64,000 nucleotides of DNA from JBAIYU01 sp036763085 (GCF_036763085.1 NZ_JBAIYU010000010.1:310001-374000), one strand, 5' to 3'. Positions 1 to 8,988 are shown, numbered from the stretch's first letter. The notes: a model not told the origin generated them from the sequence alone. Translations and numbers: made by a program.

Positions 1-403
1 CCCCTCGCAGGTACGAACGACGACAACATGCTTTACGCAGAATACCTGAATCTCGACCAGCATTTAAGTTTTCGCCCTGCATTATGCCAAGCACTGTCAA
101 GAGTTCAGTCACAACAGGAGACGGTACAACTTTTACCAGATAACTATTGTTCTTTTTTAAACGACGTCCCCTAGTTACCATTACTTCGGTTTTAAGGTTG
201 AAGCCGCTTTTAATAAGTGTTAGTACCTTACGCGCTATTGCTGCGTTTTCAGTAGTAAAGTTTATCCCGAGATTTTTGTTGCCGCCAATCAGCATAGTGC
301 CGCCCATTCGCATTAGCGAGGCCAGCTCTGCCACATGACAGCAATTTGTTTCTCCTGTTACACGCGCTAATTCGTTTTTTACATCAGTAGAATAGGACGA
401 CAC
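1..403 (-). CDS. whiA: WhiA family DNA-binding regulator, N-terminal part (cut by window edge)
   Basis: The frame starts at a GTG (403-401) preceded by AGAGGA and runs off the left edge. It reads SSYSTDVKNELARV, then a Cys-Cys-His segment (ETNCCHVAELASLMRMGG) and NFTTENAAIARKVLTLIK, which is the N-terminal LAGLIDADG-like half of WhiA. In this family a C-terminal helix-turn-helix follows, outside the window. WhiA acts in sporulation septation in actinomycetes and in cell division and chromosome segregation in Bacillus. It begins 12 bp after the yvcK stop, in the conserved rapZ-yvcK-whiA order, so it is probably co-transcribed. About 134 residues are visible. Confidence 0.92.
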   Translation of the reverse strand, partial: MSSYSTDVKNELARVTGETNCCHVAELASLMRMGGTMLIGGNKNLGINFTTENAAIARKVLTLIKSGFNLKTEVMVTRGRRLKKNNSYLVKVVPSPVVTELLTVLGIMQGENLNAGRDSGILRKACCRRSYLRG

Positions 404-415
404 AGCTTCATTCCT

Positions 416-1771
416 CTAATCTTTAAGTTCTTTAATATTTTCCGATATCAAATAGTAATCCAAAAGCCTCATTCGTTCGGAATTGGCTCGTAAATCATAA
501 ACCATTGAAATTATAGTACGCGACAACTTTACTGGATCATGGCGCACTAAATTTGTTTCGCTGATTATATCAGCGTCAACAACTTTAACGCCCAACGCTT
601 CAAATGCGCCTTTATCGACGATAACCGGATAAGCACCTTGACTTGCGTAGACTTCCTGCAGATTGGGAGCAACCGGCTTAGAATTAACTACAACATAATC
701 GATTACCCCAGGCCCAACATGATCCAAAATAGCTCTGACATGACATGCGGCAGTATATCCATCTGTTTCCCCTGGCTGTGTCATGACATTGCATATATAT
801 ATCTTAACAGCCTGAGACTGCCTTAGCGCATCAGCTACACCTTTAACCAAAAGGTTCGGCAAAACACTTGTGTAAAGACTCCCAGGACCAAGAATTACCG
901 CATCTGCATCATGAACAGCATCAAGTGCGCTTTTTACCGGCTCTACCTCTTCTGGGTGCAAGTATACTCTTTTTATTTTTTTATTGGCAAGCGGAATTTG
1001 AGACTCACCGCTAATAATGCTGCCATCTGTCATTTCTGCCATTAACCGGACTTTTTGCGTTGACGCCGGCAGCACCTGTCCCCTTACCGCTAATACTTTA
1101 CTTGACTCTTTAAGGGCTTTTTCTACATCACCAAGTACTTCGGTCATAGCAGCAATAAATAGATTACCAAAGCTATGCCCAGCTAAATCACCAGCACCGC
1201 CGAACCGATGCTGAAATAACTTCTCCATAAGCGGTTCGGTGTCAGCTAAGGCAACTAAACAGTTACGCAAATCACCTGGCGGAATTATTCCAAGGTCTTC
1301 CCTTATTCGGCCTGAGGAACCACCATCATCAGCAACAGTTACTATTGCGGTAATATTACTGGTAACACTTTTAATACCACGCAGAAGTACAGATAGACCA
1401 GTACCGCCGCCAATTACTGCAACGGAGGGTCCACGATTTAATTTACGTTTTTGAAAAATCAGATCTACAAGCCGTTCCGAGCCTTCAGGTACAAGTACAC
1501 TAATAACTGAACGAATTATTTGTCTGGAAGCCAGCATCATAATTCCCAGCCCAGCTGCAATAACAAAAATACCTACAATTGTGGTTACGGTGTAGTAATA
1601 AGTGCCAGTAGTAATATAGACCATTCTGAAAATTGCTTCTTCCAGATTACCAACATACTTATAATTAAATACCACGGCTAGACCAATACTGGAAATGATA
1701 ACTCCTAATGAAAATAAGAGCAGCCAGCGTTTGAACTTCATGCCAGGGTATAACCACTTTAAAAAGTGCAT
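416..1771 (-). CDS. yvcK: YvcK / gluconeogenesis factor family protein (CofD-like fold)
   Basis: This 451-residue protein has two predicted N-terminal membrane segments (about 15-35 and 61-81) ahead of a CofD-like nucleotide-binding domain that opens with the motif VIGGGTG near residues 119-125. VADDGGSSGR and ILGPGSLYTSV are further family motifs. Bacillus YvcK binds UDP-GlcNAc and is needed for growth on gluconeogenic carbon and for correct placement of cell-wall synthesis. The membrane-anchored N-terminal extension is a longer form than the Bacillus protein (family knowledge). A GAGGTG ribosome site precedes the ATG. It lies between rapZ and whiA, as in other Firmicutes. Confidence 0.93.
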   Translation of the reverse strand: MHFLKWLYPGMKFKRWLLLFSLGVIISSIGLAVVFNYKYVGNLEEAIFRMVYITTGTYYYTVTTIVGIFVIAAGLGIMMLASRQIIRSVISVLVPEGSERLVDLIFQKRKLNRGPSVAVIGGGTGLSVLLRGIKSVTSNITAIVTVADDGGSSGRIREDLGIIPPGDLRNCLVALADTEPLMEKLFQHRFGGAGDLAGHSFGNLFIAAMTEVLGDVEKALKESSKVLAVRGQVLPASTQKVRLMAEMTDGSIISGESQIPLANKKIKRVYLHPEEVEPVKSALDAVHDADAVILGPGSLYTSVLPNLLVKGVADALRQSQAVKIYICNVMTQPGETDGYTAACHVRAILDHVGPGVIDYVVVNSKPVAPNLQEVYASQGAYPVIVDKGAFEALGVKVVDADIISETNLVRHDPVKLSRTIISMVYDLRANSERMRLLDYYLISENIKELKD

Positions 1772-1804
1772 AATTACACCTCAAATCAGATGCTATTTTC
1801 CCCG

Positions 1805-2695
1805 CTAGCAGCCAGGATGCTCTTCAACATCATTGTTCTTAATATCGCGATGTTCAATATTGACTTTATAACCCTTATCTCTTAATCCCTCGAATATCTT
1901 TCCTGCGACAAAAACCGAACGATGAAGTCCGCCTGTACAGCCTATGGCAATAACCAGCTGACTTTTCCCTTCTTTAATATAGTTAGGTACTAAGAAGTCG
2001 ACTAGTCCGCCCAATTTTTCCATAAACTGCTGAGTTATCGGCCATTTCCATATATATTCGCCGACCTCATTGACTGCCCCGCTCTTACGCCGCAAGGCTT
2101 CTACATAAAATGGATTGGGTAAAAACCGGACATCAAATACCATATCAGCATCAAGCGGTACCCCAAATTTAAAACCAAACGATACCACTGTTATATTCAT
2201 CCGTTCAAATTCGCGTTCGCTCGCAAATAACCGAATAATCTTTTCTTTTAGATTATCGCGTTTCAAATCCGATGTATCAATAATATGAGTGGCCCGTCCA
2301 CGCACTCTATCAAGTCTTTCTCTCTCTCTAGAAATACCTTCGCTTATTCGGCCATGTGGTGCCATGGGATGGCGGCGCCTACTCTCTTTATAACGGCGAA
2401 TTATTGTCTCATCAGCTGCTTCCAAAAAAAGCATCTCATACATAATACCTTGCTTTTCCATATCCTCAAGTACCTGTATTAATGTATCGAAAAATTCCCG
2501 TCCGCGAGTGTCTACCACTAAGGCAACCTTACTTACACTACCGGCAGACTGTGAACATAACTCAGCGAACTTTGGAATAAACATTGGTGGAAGATTGTCA
2601 ACACAAAAATACCCTAAATCCTCCATCTCGCGGATTACCTGAGTTTTTCCTGCTCCCGACATGCCAGTTATTATGACCAATCGAACGTCTTGCAT
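1805..2695 (-). CDS. rapZ: RapZ/YvcJ family RNase adapter and nucleotide-binding protein
   Basis: The 296-residue protein has a Walker A motif GMSGAGKT at residues 11-18 and the family C-terminal signature GCTGGLHRSV. Enterobacterial RapZ directs RNase E to the GlmZ sRNA; Bacillus YvcJ hydrolyses GTP and affects competence. Its role in a Firmicute without GlmZ is unknown, so only the family is assigned. GAGGTGACATT precedes the ATG. The stop is 33 bp before yvcK and the start is 4 bp after the stop of the PHP gene, so all four genes probably form one operon running towards whiA. Confidence 0.94.
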   Translation of the reverse strand: MQDVRLVIITGMSGAGKTQVIREMEDLGYFCVDNLPPMFIPKFAELCSQSAGSVSKVALVVDTRGREFFDTLIQVLEDMEKQGIMYEMLFLEAADETIIRRYKESRRRHPMAPHGRISEGISRERERLDRVRGRATHIIDTSDLKRDNLKEKIIRLFASEREFERMNITVVSFGFKFGVPLDADMVFDVRFLPNPFYVEALRRKSGAVNEVGEYIWKWPITQQFMEKLGGLVDFLVPNYIKEGKSQLVIAIGCTGGLHRSVFVAGKIFEGLRDKGYKVNIEHRDIKNNDVEEHPGC

Positions 2696-2699
2696 AATG

Positions 2700-3428
2700 T
2701 CACCTCTTAATAATACGGTTATTCCGCCTTGCTAAATGCTTATATATATTTTCAGCCGAACTATTTAGAACTAATTCTGAGGTTATACCGTTTTCCTCAA
2801 GCAACTTAATAGCTTCTTTAAATTCTCCTACTGACAAAGCGATATGACTGTCAGTACCAACCATAATTTTAGCTTTATATTTCTTTGCCAAACAGATAAT
2901 ATTGCTGCAATGAGACCGGCTTCCGCTTCGCGAAATAGTAAGTGAACTATTATTTACCTCTAACGCCACATCAAATTCTACAGCTGCCCGTACTACAGCC
3001 TCTTCATCTATAGAATATTCAGGGTTGCCAGGATGAACAATTGCGTCCACCCAAGGATTTTGCATTGCATTAATCATCATGCGCGTATTCTCTTCAATAC
3101 TGCCGTACGGCGCACAATAAGTATGTAAGCCAACCAAAACAATATCAAGTCTGGATAGTCGCTCAACATCCAAATCCAGCGTGCCTTCGCGATCTACTAT
3201 GTTAGCTTCGACCCCTTTTAGAATACGAACGCCATATAGTTCTTCTGGAATAGCTGTTAGGTTGCCAAAATGATAGTAATGCGGCGCTCCCGGCATGGCC
3301 GGACCATGATCAGTAATTGCGATGATGGCTAACCCTTTGGCCGAAGCAGCTTGTGCTATTTCCAATACAGTGCTGTAAGCATGACCGCTTGAAATTGTAT
3401 GAATGTGCAAATCGGCGACAAATTCCAC
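2700..3428 (-). CDS. PHP-domain metal-dependent phosphatase (YcdX-like)
   Basis: A PHP-domain protein of about 242 residues. Metal-binding motifs visible are ADLHIHT near the N-terminus, ITDHGPAM, VGLHTY, IVHPGNP and VGTDSHIA, the usual set for a trinuclear zinc site. YcdX-like proteins are phosphatases of undefined substrate. Start: a GTG at 3434 lies only 2 bp from the GGGGG ribosome site, so the second GTG (3428, giving MEFVADLHIHT) is preferred. It is the first gene of the rapZ-yvcK-whiA run. The substrate cannot be inferred from the sequence. Confidence 0.85.
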   Translation of the reverse strand: MEFVADLHIHTISSGHAYSTVLEIAQAASAKGLAIIAITDHGPAMPGAPHYYHFGNLTAIPEELYGVRILKGVEANIVDREGTLDLDVERLSRLDIVLVGLHTYCAPYGSIEENTRMMINAMQNPWVDAIVHPGNPEYSIDEEAVVRAAVEFDVALEVNNSSLTISRSGSRSHCSNIICLAKKYKAKIMVGTDSHIALSVGEFKEAIKLLEENGITSELVLNSSAENIYKHLARRNNRIIKR

Positions 3429-3475
3429 TGGCACTTCCCCCTTTAATAATTACAATTATATGGCAAATATATAAA

Positions 3476-3506
3476 AAAAGCAAAAAAAGCTGGTTTTTTA
3501 CCAGCC
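3476..3506 (-). terminator. intrinsic terminator after the 3519-4097 gene
   Basis: On the minus strand GCTGGT and ACCAGC pair across an A-rich loop and are followed by a run of seven T. It lies 13 bp beyond the stop of the membrane-anchored protein gene and separates that gene from the PHP-rapZ operon. Confidence 0.85.
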
Positions 3507-3518
3507 TTTAAAATTTAG

Positions 3519-4097
3519 CTATTTCATTATAGGAAACTGTACGCCTCCAGCGACATTGTTCTTATCGCCGTAAACCCACCATGAAACATTTTTAAAAAGC
3601 GGTCCGTTTAGCTGCGCAGCAGGGCCTTCTTTTGACCAGCCAAGTCCAAGATTAAAGGACGGCTTTGGTGCAGTAATATTAATACGCATTTCAGTCTCTT
3701 CAGTAATCAAAAGTTTACCTTTTTCAAATCTAGTATTTTCTTTGACGTCAGCGGGTACTTCATATTCCTTACCATTAACTTTAACGTAAACTTTATTACT
3801 CTTATTTTCAAACTGTACATCAGTTTTTTCAATCTCACCAGTTGCTGCATCAATCTGCTTTGGCACATAAACTACTTCTTTAGTATGAGTTCCCTGTCCC
3901 TGCACATAAACTACCTGCGTTTCCCCCGGTTTTGATTTCTCGCCTGCAGTGTTGATAGTAATGCTAGGCTGATTTAGCTTTTCGGCCTGTTTGGTAGCAT
4001 TATATTGTTTATACTCGTAATAAAATCCCACCAGCGCAACAACCACTACTACTAGTATTATAAAAAACTTCCACTCCTGCTGTATTACCCTCATCAT
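3519..4097 (-). CDS. membrane-anchored hypothetical protein
   Basis: I do not recognise this 192-residue protein. It has one N-terminal transmembrane helix (about residues 11-28, FFIILVVVVVALVGFYY) with a positively charged start, then a hydrophilic, probably extracytoplasmic region with valine-rich beta-prone stretches and a C-terminal segment rich in Gly and Trp (NLGLGWSKEG, KNVSWWVYG). No Cys or catalytic motif is visible. GGAGGGG precedes the ATG. The gene has its own terminator and stands alone. An envelope or phage-like accessory role is possible but not supported. Confidence 0.7.
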   Translation of the reverse strand: MMRVIQQEWKFFIILVVVVVALVGFYYEYKQYNATKQAEKLNQPSITINTAGEKSKPGETQVVYVQGQGTHTKEVVYVPKQIDAATGEIEKTDVQFENKSNKVYVKVNGKEYEVPADVKENTRFEKGKLLITEETEMRINITAPKPSFNLGLGWSKEGPAAQLNGPLFKNVSWWVYGDKNNVAGGVQFPIMK

Positions 4098-4195
4098 TTT
4101 GGTTATCCCCTCCCCGCCCGCTCTCTAAATACATTCCAATAACAAATAAACTTAAACTCACGAAAATTGTATGAGCATGTCAGTTCGTCCAATAA

Positions 4196-4229
4196 CCAAA
4201 AAATAAAACCCGCTCCAAAAGAGCGGGGG
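4196..4229 (-). terminator. intrinsic terminator, minus strand
   Basis: CCCGCTC and GAGCGGG pair around a 5-base loop, followed on the minus strand by TTTTATTTTTT. It lies beyond repeat copy 4243-4360, so the glycerate kinase transcript would pass through the repeat before ending here. Confidence 0.8.
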
Positions 4230-4242
4230 AGTTTTATACGAT

Positions 4243-4360
4243 TAACCGCAGAGTACGCGGAGGCCGCAGAGGCAAAGCTGAGGATTGAAATATTCTTGCG
4301 CGATAACCATCGCGCCGTTCCCTCCGTAACCCTCCGTGTACTCTGTGTACTCTGTGGTTC
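4243..4360. repeat. dispersed palindromic repeat, family 1, copy 1
   Basis: The left arm TTAACCGCAGAGTACGCGG pairs with the right arm ending GTACTCTGTGGTT. The centre holds the hairpin GCGCGAT-AACC-ATCGCGC (4298-4315). The copy is intergenic, 13 bp from the terminator at 4196-4229. Confidence 0.9.
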
Positions 4361-4378
4361 AAAAAAAATCCGTTATTT

Positions 4379-5527
4379 CTATTTACTGCACATCTTCATG
4401 CCAACTTCTACTAGACGGCATAGGCGAGCTGTGGCTGCTTCGATTAGCAAATCGCCGCAATCCATACATTCTTCTAAGGACATTGGCTGAGGTACAACGC
4501 TCATCAAACCGTCTATCCCTTGACATAGGACATCTTCCGCCCCTTTTCCTAAACCGCCTGCTAAGCAAATGACTGGAACATTATACTGTTTAGCAACTTT
4601 TGCTACACCGACGGGAGCTTTCCCATAGGCCGTCTGAAAATCTGTTCTGCCCTCACCAGTAATAACTAGATTTGCTCCCTCTACCATAGAAGAAAAACCG
4701 GCTGATTCAAGTACAATATCTACCCCAGGTCTAAGCTGTGCATTAGTAAAGAATAACAACCCTGATCCAAGCCCGCCGGCAGCACCAGCTCCAGGCAGGT
4801 TAGCGACAGCTTTTCCCGTTGCTTTTTCGGCAATAGTTGCATAGATACTAAGCGCTCTGTCAAGCTCAGCTACCATCTCTGGCGTTGCTCCCTTTTGCGG
4901 ACCATATACGGCAGAAGCTCCGCGTTCGCCGCAAAGTGGATTATCAACGTCACAAGCAACCATAATCTTAGCCTTCTGAACACGAGCATCTAAGCTGCTC
5001 AGATCAATTGCTGCTAAGTTTTCTAAAGACTTTCCGCCGGGAGCAAGTTCAGTTCCCGTGCTATCAAAAAACTTTACTCCTAACGCCTTAGCCATACCTG
5101 TACCACCATCGTTAGTTGCACTGCCGCCGATACCAATAATTATTTTATTTAAACCTTTGTCTAAAGCCGCTTTGATAAGCTGACCAGTTCCATAAGTAGT
5201 AGTGACTCGCGGATCACGTTTATCTACGGGTACTAGCGGAAGACCAGATGCAGCTGCCATTTCGATAACAGCTGTTTCCGCATCACCGAGAACTCCCCAG
5301 TAAGCATTTATCTTGTTTCCTAGAGGTCCTATAACCTCTTCATACATCATCTGTCCACCTGTTGCAGTAACTAAAGCTTCAACAGTTCCTTCTCCACCAT
5401 CAGCTATCGGCAGCTTTAAAACCTCGGCCTCAGGAAATACACTGATAATTCCCCTCTCCATCGCTGTTGCAACACCGAGAGCAGATACACTACCTTTAAA
5501 AGAATCAGGAGCTACTACAATTTTCAT
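4379..5527 (-). CDS. glycerate kinase (GlxK/GarK family)
   Basis: The 382-residue protein begins MKIVVAPDSFKGS, the family hallmark, and contains PIADGGEGTVEAL, GIGGSATNDGGTGMA and ITGEGRTDFQTAYGK, all typical of class II glycerate kinases that phosphorylate D-glycerate to 2-phosphoglycerate with ATP. Length matches the family. AAGGAAG precedes the ATG. Neighbours give no pathway context: no glyoxylate or tartronate genes are nearby. The stop abuts repeat copy 4243-4360 and the next terminator lies beyond it. Confidence 0.93.
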   Translation of the reverse strand: MKIVVAPDSFKGSVSALGVATAMERGIISVFPEAEVLKLPIADGGEGTVEALVTATGGQMMYEEVIGPLGNKINAYWGVLGDAETAVIEMAAASGLPLVPVDKRDPRVTTTYGTGQLIKAALDKGLNKIIIGIGGSATNDGGTGMAKALGVKFFDSTGTELAPGGKSLENLAAIDLSSLDARVQKAKIMVACDVDNPLCGERGASAVYGPQKGATPEMVAELDRALSIYATIAEKATGKAVANLPGAGAAGGLGSGLLFFTNAQLRPGVDIVLESAGFSSMVEGANLVITGEGRTDFQTAYGKAPVGVAKVAKQYNVPVICLAGGLGKGAEDVLCQGIDGLMSVVPQPMSLEECMDCGDLLIEAATARLCRLVEVGMKMCSK

Positions 5528-5699
5528 TACTGAACACTTCCTTTATGGCAGATTTTCATCATCCAATATATATTAAGAATATTAGCTTAATTCAGTTATT
5601 ATCCTGCTGTAGCACAAAAAACTGCTGCGATCTTTTATTAGTAAAGAAAGCGTGCTTAATAATTCTAAGGCTTGGTAAGGCACGGCCTATCCGCCCCCT

Positions 5700-6500
5700 T
5701 TAAACATTCAAAATGTATTTATAAATTGCTTCTGCTACTCCGTCCTCATCATTACCTAAGGTTACAGCATCCGCAGCTGCCTTTACATTTGGCAAAGCAT
5801 TACCCATTGCAACACCAAGTCCTGCATATTGGATCATATCCAAATCATTATTTGAATCACCAATTGCCATAACTTCATTTCTGGTTATACCAAGCTTATT
5901 AGCTAGAAAATCGAGCGAAATACCTTTATTAATACTTGGATGTACAATCTCCAAATAGGTCGGTCTCGAAATGGGAGCAAAAACTCGCCCTTCAAAGGCT
6001 TGTTGTACAACCTTGCCGATTACCGCCATTTCATCCTTGTCTGCCATAGCCAGCATCTTTAAAACACCATCTGACATTGAATATAATTCTTGTCCAACCG
6101 GAATAGCCTTCACCTTAGCAAGGTTCTCATAAATACGCGCCTTATCATTAATCTCGTCCACATACAGTTGGTCGCCTACATATACCTGGATATACCAGCC
6201 TTGCTCGCGAAATAAATTTAACACTTCTGAAGCAACAACAGGGTCTAGCGTCTGCTGGAATAAGGTCTCACCAGAAAACGCTGATTTAATCAAGGCACCA
6301 TTATAAGTGATTATTGGCACATCTATTTCCAACTGGCGGGCAAAAGGCAATGCCGAACAATACATTCTACCAGTTGCTACCGTAACAGTAACCCCTTTTT
6401 CCACCGCTTTCTTAATCGCTTCCCGACACCGCGGTGAAACGGTACTTGATTTATCCAACAAAGTATCATCTAAGTCTAGTGCTAATAATTTTATAGCCAT
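5700..6500 (-). CDS. Cof-type HAD-superfamily hydrolase (sugar phosphatase-like)
   Basis: A 266-residue protein with HAD motif I DLDDTLLD (residues 9-16), motif II in VATGR, and motif IV GDSNNDLDMI, with a C2-type cap between them. These are features of Cof/YidA phosphatases acting on sugar phosphates, pyridoxal phosphate or FMN; the substrate cannot be deduced. AAAGGGG precedes the ATG. A 172-bp gap separates it from glycerate kinase downstream, with no clear terminator. Confidence 0.9.
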   Translation of the reverse strand: MAIKLLALDLDDTLLDKSSTVSPRCREAIKKAVEKGVTVTVATGRMYCSALPFARQLEIDVPIITYNGALIKSAFSGETLFQQTLDPVVASEVLNLFREQGWYIQVYVGDQLYVDEINDKARIYENLAKVKAIPVGQELYSMSDGVLKMLAMADKDEMAVIGKVVQQAFEGRVFAPISRPTYLEIVHPSINKGISLDFLANKLGITRNEVMAIGDSNNDLDMIQYAGLGVAMGNALPNVKAAADAVTLGNDEDGVAEAIYKYILNV

Positions 6501-6537
6501 ATATAAATCCCCTTTCGGTATAAGTTACGGATTGCGT

Positions 6538-6691
6538 TTAACCGCAGAGTACGCAGAGGTCGCAGAGGGAACGTAAAAAAATTTATTAGTTTTCATCCGC
6601 GACATTATCGCGCCAATAATCATCCGTAACCCTCTGTGTACTCTGCGTACTCTGTGGTTCAAAATTCGTATCCCTTTGCGCCTTTGCGGTT
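6538..6691. repeat. dispersed palindromic repeat, family 1, copy 2 (composite)
   Basis: A full GCAGAG-type element (6538-6659) has tip hairpin CGCGA-CATTA-TCGCG at 6598-6612. It is followed directly by an extra right half of the AAAG type (CCTTTGCGCCTTTGCGGTT, ending 6691). The terminator of the next gene begins 17 bp further on. Confidence 0.9.
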
Positions 6692-6707
6692 CAAAATTCG
6701 TCCCCAT

Positions 6708-6741
6708 AAAAAAAGAGAATTTTGCCGAAGCAAAATTCTCG
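6708..6741 (-). terminator. intrinsic terminator of the 6743-7087 gene
   Basis: GAGAATTTTGC pairs with GCAAAATTCTC around a 4-base loop and is followed on the minus strand by TTTTTTTAT. It starts within a few bases of the gene's stop codon. Confidence 0.9.
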
Positions 6742-6742
6742 C

Positions 6743-7087
6743 TTAACGATCATGAATCAGCTTAGAAAGAGTGCAGCTGCAGACGGTAAGCAGTAGTATA
6801 CCGCCTAAAGGTGCAATTACACTGTATATTTGAAAGCCAGGCAGTGCCTTAAAAACCACCATCGGTGTAAGCAGATTAGTAAAGAGAGTTATTCCACCTA
6901 ATGTTTGCCAGGTAAAAGAAAGATCAGCTAGGGCTAACAGCGGTCTAATAGCAGCGTTTGCCAAGCCGATTATGGCCGCACCTACCAAAGTACTGCCCAA
7001 GGTGTCCACAAAAATACCAGGAAATTCTGCCATAACAAAGAAAAGAATCACAGCGTTAATTATAATACGCAGTAAAAATCCGCACAC
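6743..7087 (-). CDS. phage-holin-like small integral membrane protein (YvlD-type)
   Basis: A small hydrophobic protein of about 114 residues with roughly four membrane helices (FLLRIIINAVILFFV, TLVGAAIIGLANAAI, LGGITLFTNLLTPMVVF, IAPLGGILLLTVCSC). NAAIRPLLAL is typical of the YvlD/holin-superfamily-IV proteins, which are mostly non-phage envelope proteins. The frame is open from 7156, overlapping ogt, but AGGAGG lies 9 bp before the GTG at 7087, which gives the family-like start MCGFLLRII; I use that. Likely translated after ogt. Confidence 0.75.
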   Translation of the reverse strand: MCGFLLRIIINAVILFFVMAEFPGIFVDTLGSTLVGAAIIGLANAAIRPLLALADLSFTWQTLGGITLFTNLLTPMVVFKALPGFQIYSVIAPLGGILLLTVCSCTLSKLIHDR

Positions 7088-7146
7088 CGCATTTAGCCTC
7101 CTGTTACAAACATCAATACCGTAATTATTATACCCTTTTAGATAAA

Positions 7147-7680
7147 TTACTGGCAAATATATTTTTCATTTTCTAGCAAAAGTAAGGCTTTTTTCATATC
7201 AAGGCCTCCACCGAAACCAGTTAAACTTCCGGTACTGCCGACAATTCGATGACAAGGAACTATTATCGGTGTACGATTGTTATGCATTGCTCCACCAACT
7301 GCCCGAGCAGCATTTGGACTGCCTACAGCCTGGGCGACGGCCCCATACGACTGAATTTCACCATACGGAATATTTGCTGTATATTTGAGAACAACGGTTC
7401 TGAATGCGCTATAGCCTCGCCAGTCTATTGGCACAGAAAACGATGTGTTAAAGCCTTTAAAATATAAATTAAGTTCTTGCTTTAAGGCCATATCATAACA
7501 GTTTTCACCGAGAACCGGAAGCTCCTTTGCATCTTTTATTTTAATATCTGCGAAGGCTAAGTCGGCGTCTGGACGCGGAAAACTCAATTCCCAAAGTCCA
7601 GCGTCAGACCAGACTGATACTACATGACCCCAGTCGGTTATAAAGTCTGACTGGTAAAGCTGGATGAATGGTACTACCAT
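7147..7680 (-). CDS. ogt: methylated-DNA--protein-cysteine S-methyltransferase
   Basis: The 177-residue protein has the active-site motif VPCHRIVG, with acceptor Cys143, the arginine-finger region AVGGAMHNNRTP, and the C-terminal GFGGGLDMKKALL. It removes O6-alkyl groups from guanine in a single-turnover transfer to Cys. There is no fused AdaA domain, so this is the Ogt/AdaB form. GAGGAGG precedes the ATG. The first bases overlap the end of the hydroxyacid oxidase gene by 7 bp, implying co-translation. Confidence 0.93.
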   Translation of the reverse strand: MVVPFIQLYQSDFITDWGHVVSVWSDAGLWELSFPRPDADLAFADIKIKDAKELPVLGENCYDMALKQELNLYFKGFNTSFSVPIDWRGYSAFRTVVLKYTANIPYGEIQSYGAVAQAVGSPNAARAVGGAMHNNRTPIIVPCHRIVGSTGSLTGFGGGLDMKKALLLLENEKYICQ

Positions 7681-8687
7681 ATTACCTCCTCAGAAATATT
7701 AGAAACATCTGCTGAGCCTGTAAGTATCATAGCTGTCCTCAGCTCACTGATTACTTTATTCACTACTAACGCTGCACCTTCAGAGTTTCCGCCAATAGCA
7801 CCAATTGCTAAAGGACGGCCAAGGAGAACAGCGTCTGCGCCTAATGCCAGCATTTTTAATACATCGGCACCGCTGCGAATGCCGCCGTCAACCAATACAG
7901 TAATCCGATTTTTTACCGCTTCTGCAATATAAGGCAGAACTTCGGCTGTAGCAGGCGTATGATCTAAAGCTCTTCCCCCGTGGTTGGAAACTACTATAGC
8001 ATCGACTCCGGCAGCACAGCAGGCTTCTGCCTCATCAATTGTCATTATACCCTTAACAATGAATGGAATAGTTGTATTCTTCTTAATATATTCTAGATCA
8101 GCCTGAGTTTTGGGCGATACAGGCTGACCAGCGTTAGTCATGTTGACAAGTGCAGCAGCGTCTATATCTATACCAAATGCCGGCGCACCTGCTTCTGCAG
8201 CTAAATTGGCCATTTCAATAATTTTAGCGGTTTCCCGCGGCTTAATAATAGGAATACCAAACCCAGGATTTTCTTTAACCGCAGATATGCCCGCTTCAAA
8301 AAACTGCGGTTTAGGTCCATCGCCAGTCATACAAACAGTACCAGCCTGACGACAGCCTCCAATTACGGCAGCAGTGTATTCTTCTTCAGTCATAGCAGCA
8401 TTCAGATTTAAGGCAACACCGGCAATGGCAGCGCCAATGATTGGTGCCGCCAGCTCCATTCCAAGAATTGAACAGGAAAGCTTTGGGTTGGAAATATCAT
8501 GCACAGTACGCAAATTGAGCTTAAATTCGGCTAATGCCTGTACATTGTTTTTAAAACTTGCACCTGTACCCAAACTACCCATTCCTGGTACTTCACCCGC
8601 GCAAACTACACCGTTACAGACCGGACAAACGCGACAAACTCCTCCGAGTTTTTCCTTTGCCATTTTACGAACTGTTTGCAAATCCAT
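7674..8687 (-). CDS. FMN-dependent alpha-hydroxy-acid oxidizing protein
   Basis: About 337 residues. The TIM-barrel motifs VVSNHGGRALDHTPAT, ITVLVDGGIRSG and ADAVLLGRPLA identify the lactate oxidase/glycolate oxidase/L-lactate dehydrogenase FMN family. An upstream ATG at 8726 exists, but AGAGGGGGC precedes the ATG at 8687 (MDLQTVRKMAKEK), so I start there. Near the N-terminus is a Cys cluster (C-x2-C-x2-C-x4-C in GGVCRVCPVCNGVVCAGE), which could bind metal and is absent from classical aerobic oxidases. In an anaerobe an electron acceptor other than oxygen is likely. Substrate unknown. Confidence 0.85.
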   Translation of the reverse strand: MDLQTVRKMAKEKLGGVCRVCPVCNGVVCAGEVPGMGSLGTGASFKNNVQALAEFKLNLRTVHDISNPKLSCSILGMELAAPIIGAAIAGVALNLNAAMTEEEYTAAVIGGCRQAGTVCMTGDGPKPQFFEAGISAVKENPGFGIPIIKPRETAKIIEMANLAAEAGAPAFGIDIDAAALVNMTNAGQPVSPKTQADLEYIKKNTTIPFIVKGIMTIDEAEACCAAGVDAIVVSNHGGRALDHTPATAEVLPYIAEAVKNRITVLVDGGIRSGADVLKMLALGADAVLLGRPLAIGAIGGNSEGAALVVNKVISELRTAMILTGSADVSNISEEVIW

Positions 8688-8988
8688 ATCTACGCCCCCT
8701 CTTAATAAGACCTGGCTAACACTCAAGTCCTTAGACGACAGCCAAGCTCTATAATTTGACTAAACAGCTAAATAGAATTTAAATTCTTGAATTTTCTGAT
8801 TCTATAGCTAAACAATATTAAATTTCTTTAAACAAAATGTTTTTCCTGCTTATCGTCTAATTCTTAGGGCAGCCACCTTAATAGCAAGGCATAAATATTT
8901 ACATAAGCTCTGCGTTTTTTTAGATCATTTGTATATAAATATTCTTACTAGGGAACTTTTATTTGCACTGTTATAACTATTTGTACAT
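8688..8988. other. AT-rich intergenic region without recognised gene
   Basis: About 300 bp between the hydroxyacid oxidase start and the mdh terminator. Apart from the ribosome site at its left end I see no coding frame, no repeat copy and no riboswitch-like structure. It must hold the oxidase promoter, but no convincing -35/-10 pair stood out. Confidence 0.6.

Noticed and set aside
147..338. Plus-strand 63-residue frame at the left edge
   Set aside because: It is antisense to whiA, whose frame is conserved and has a ribosome site.
4167..4572. Plus-strand frames over repeat copy 1 and the end of glycerate kinase (for example LTAEYAEAAEAKL)
   Set aside because: They are translations of the family 1 repeat and antisense of glycerate kinase, with no ribosome site.
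8727..8988. Riboswitch before the hydroxyacid oxidase
   Set aside because: The region is A/T-rich without convincing stems or any motif of a known riboswitch class.
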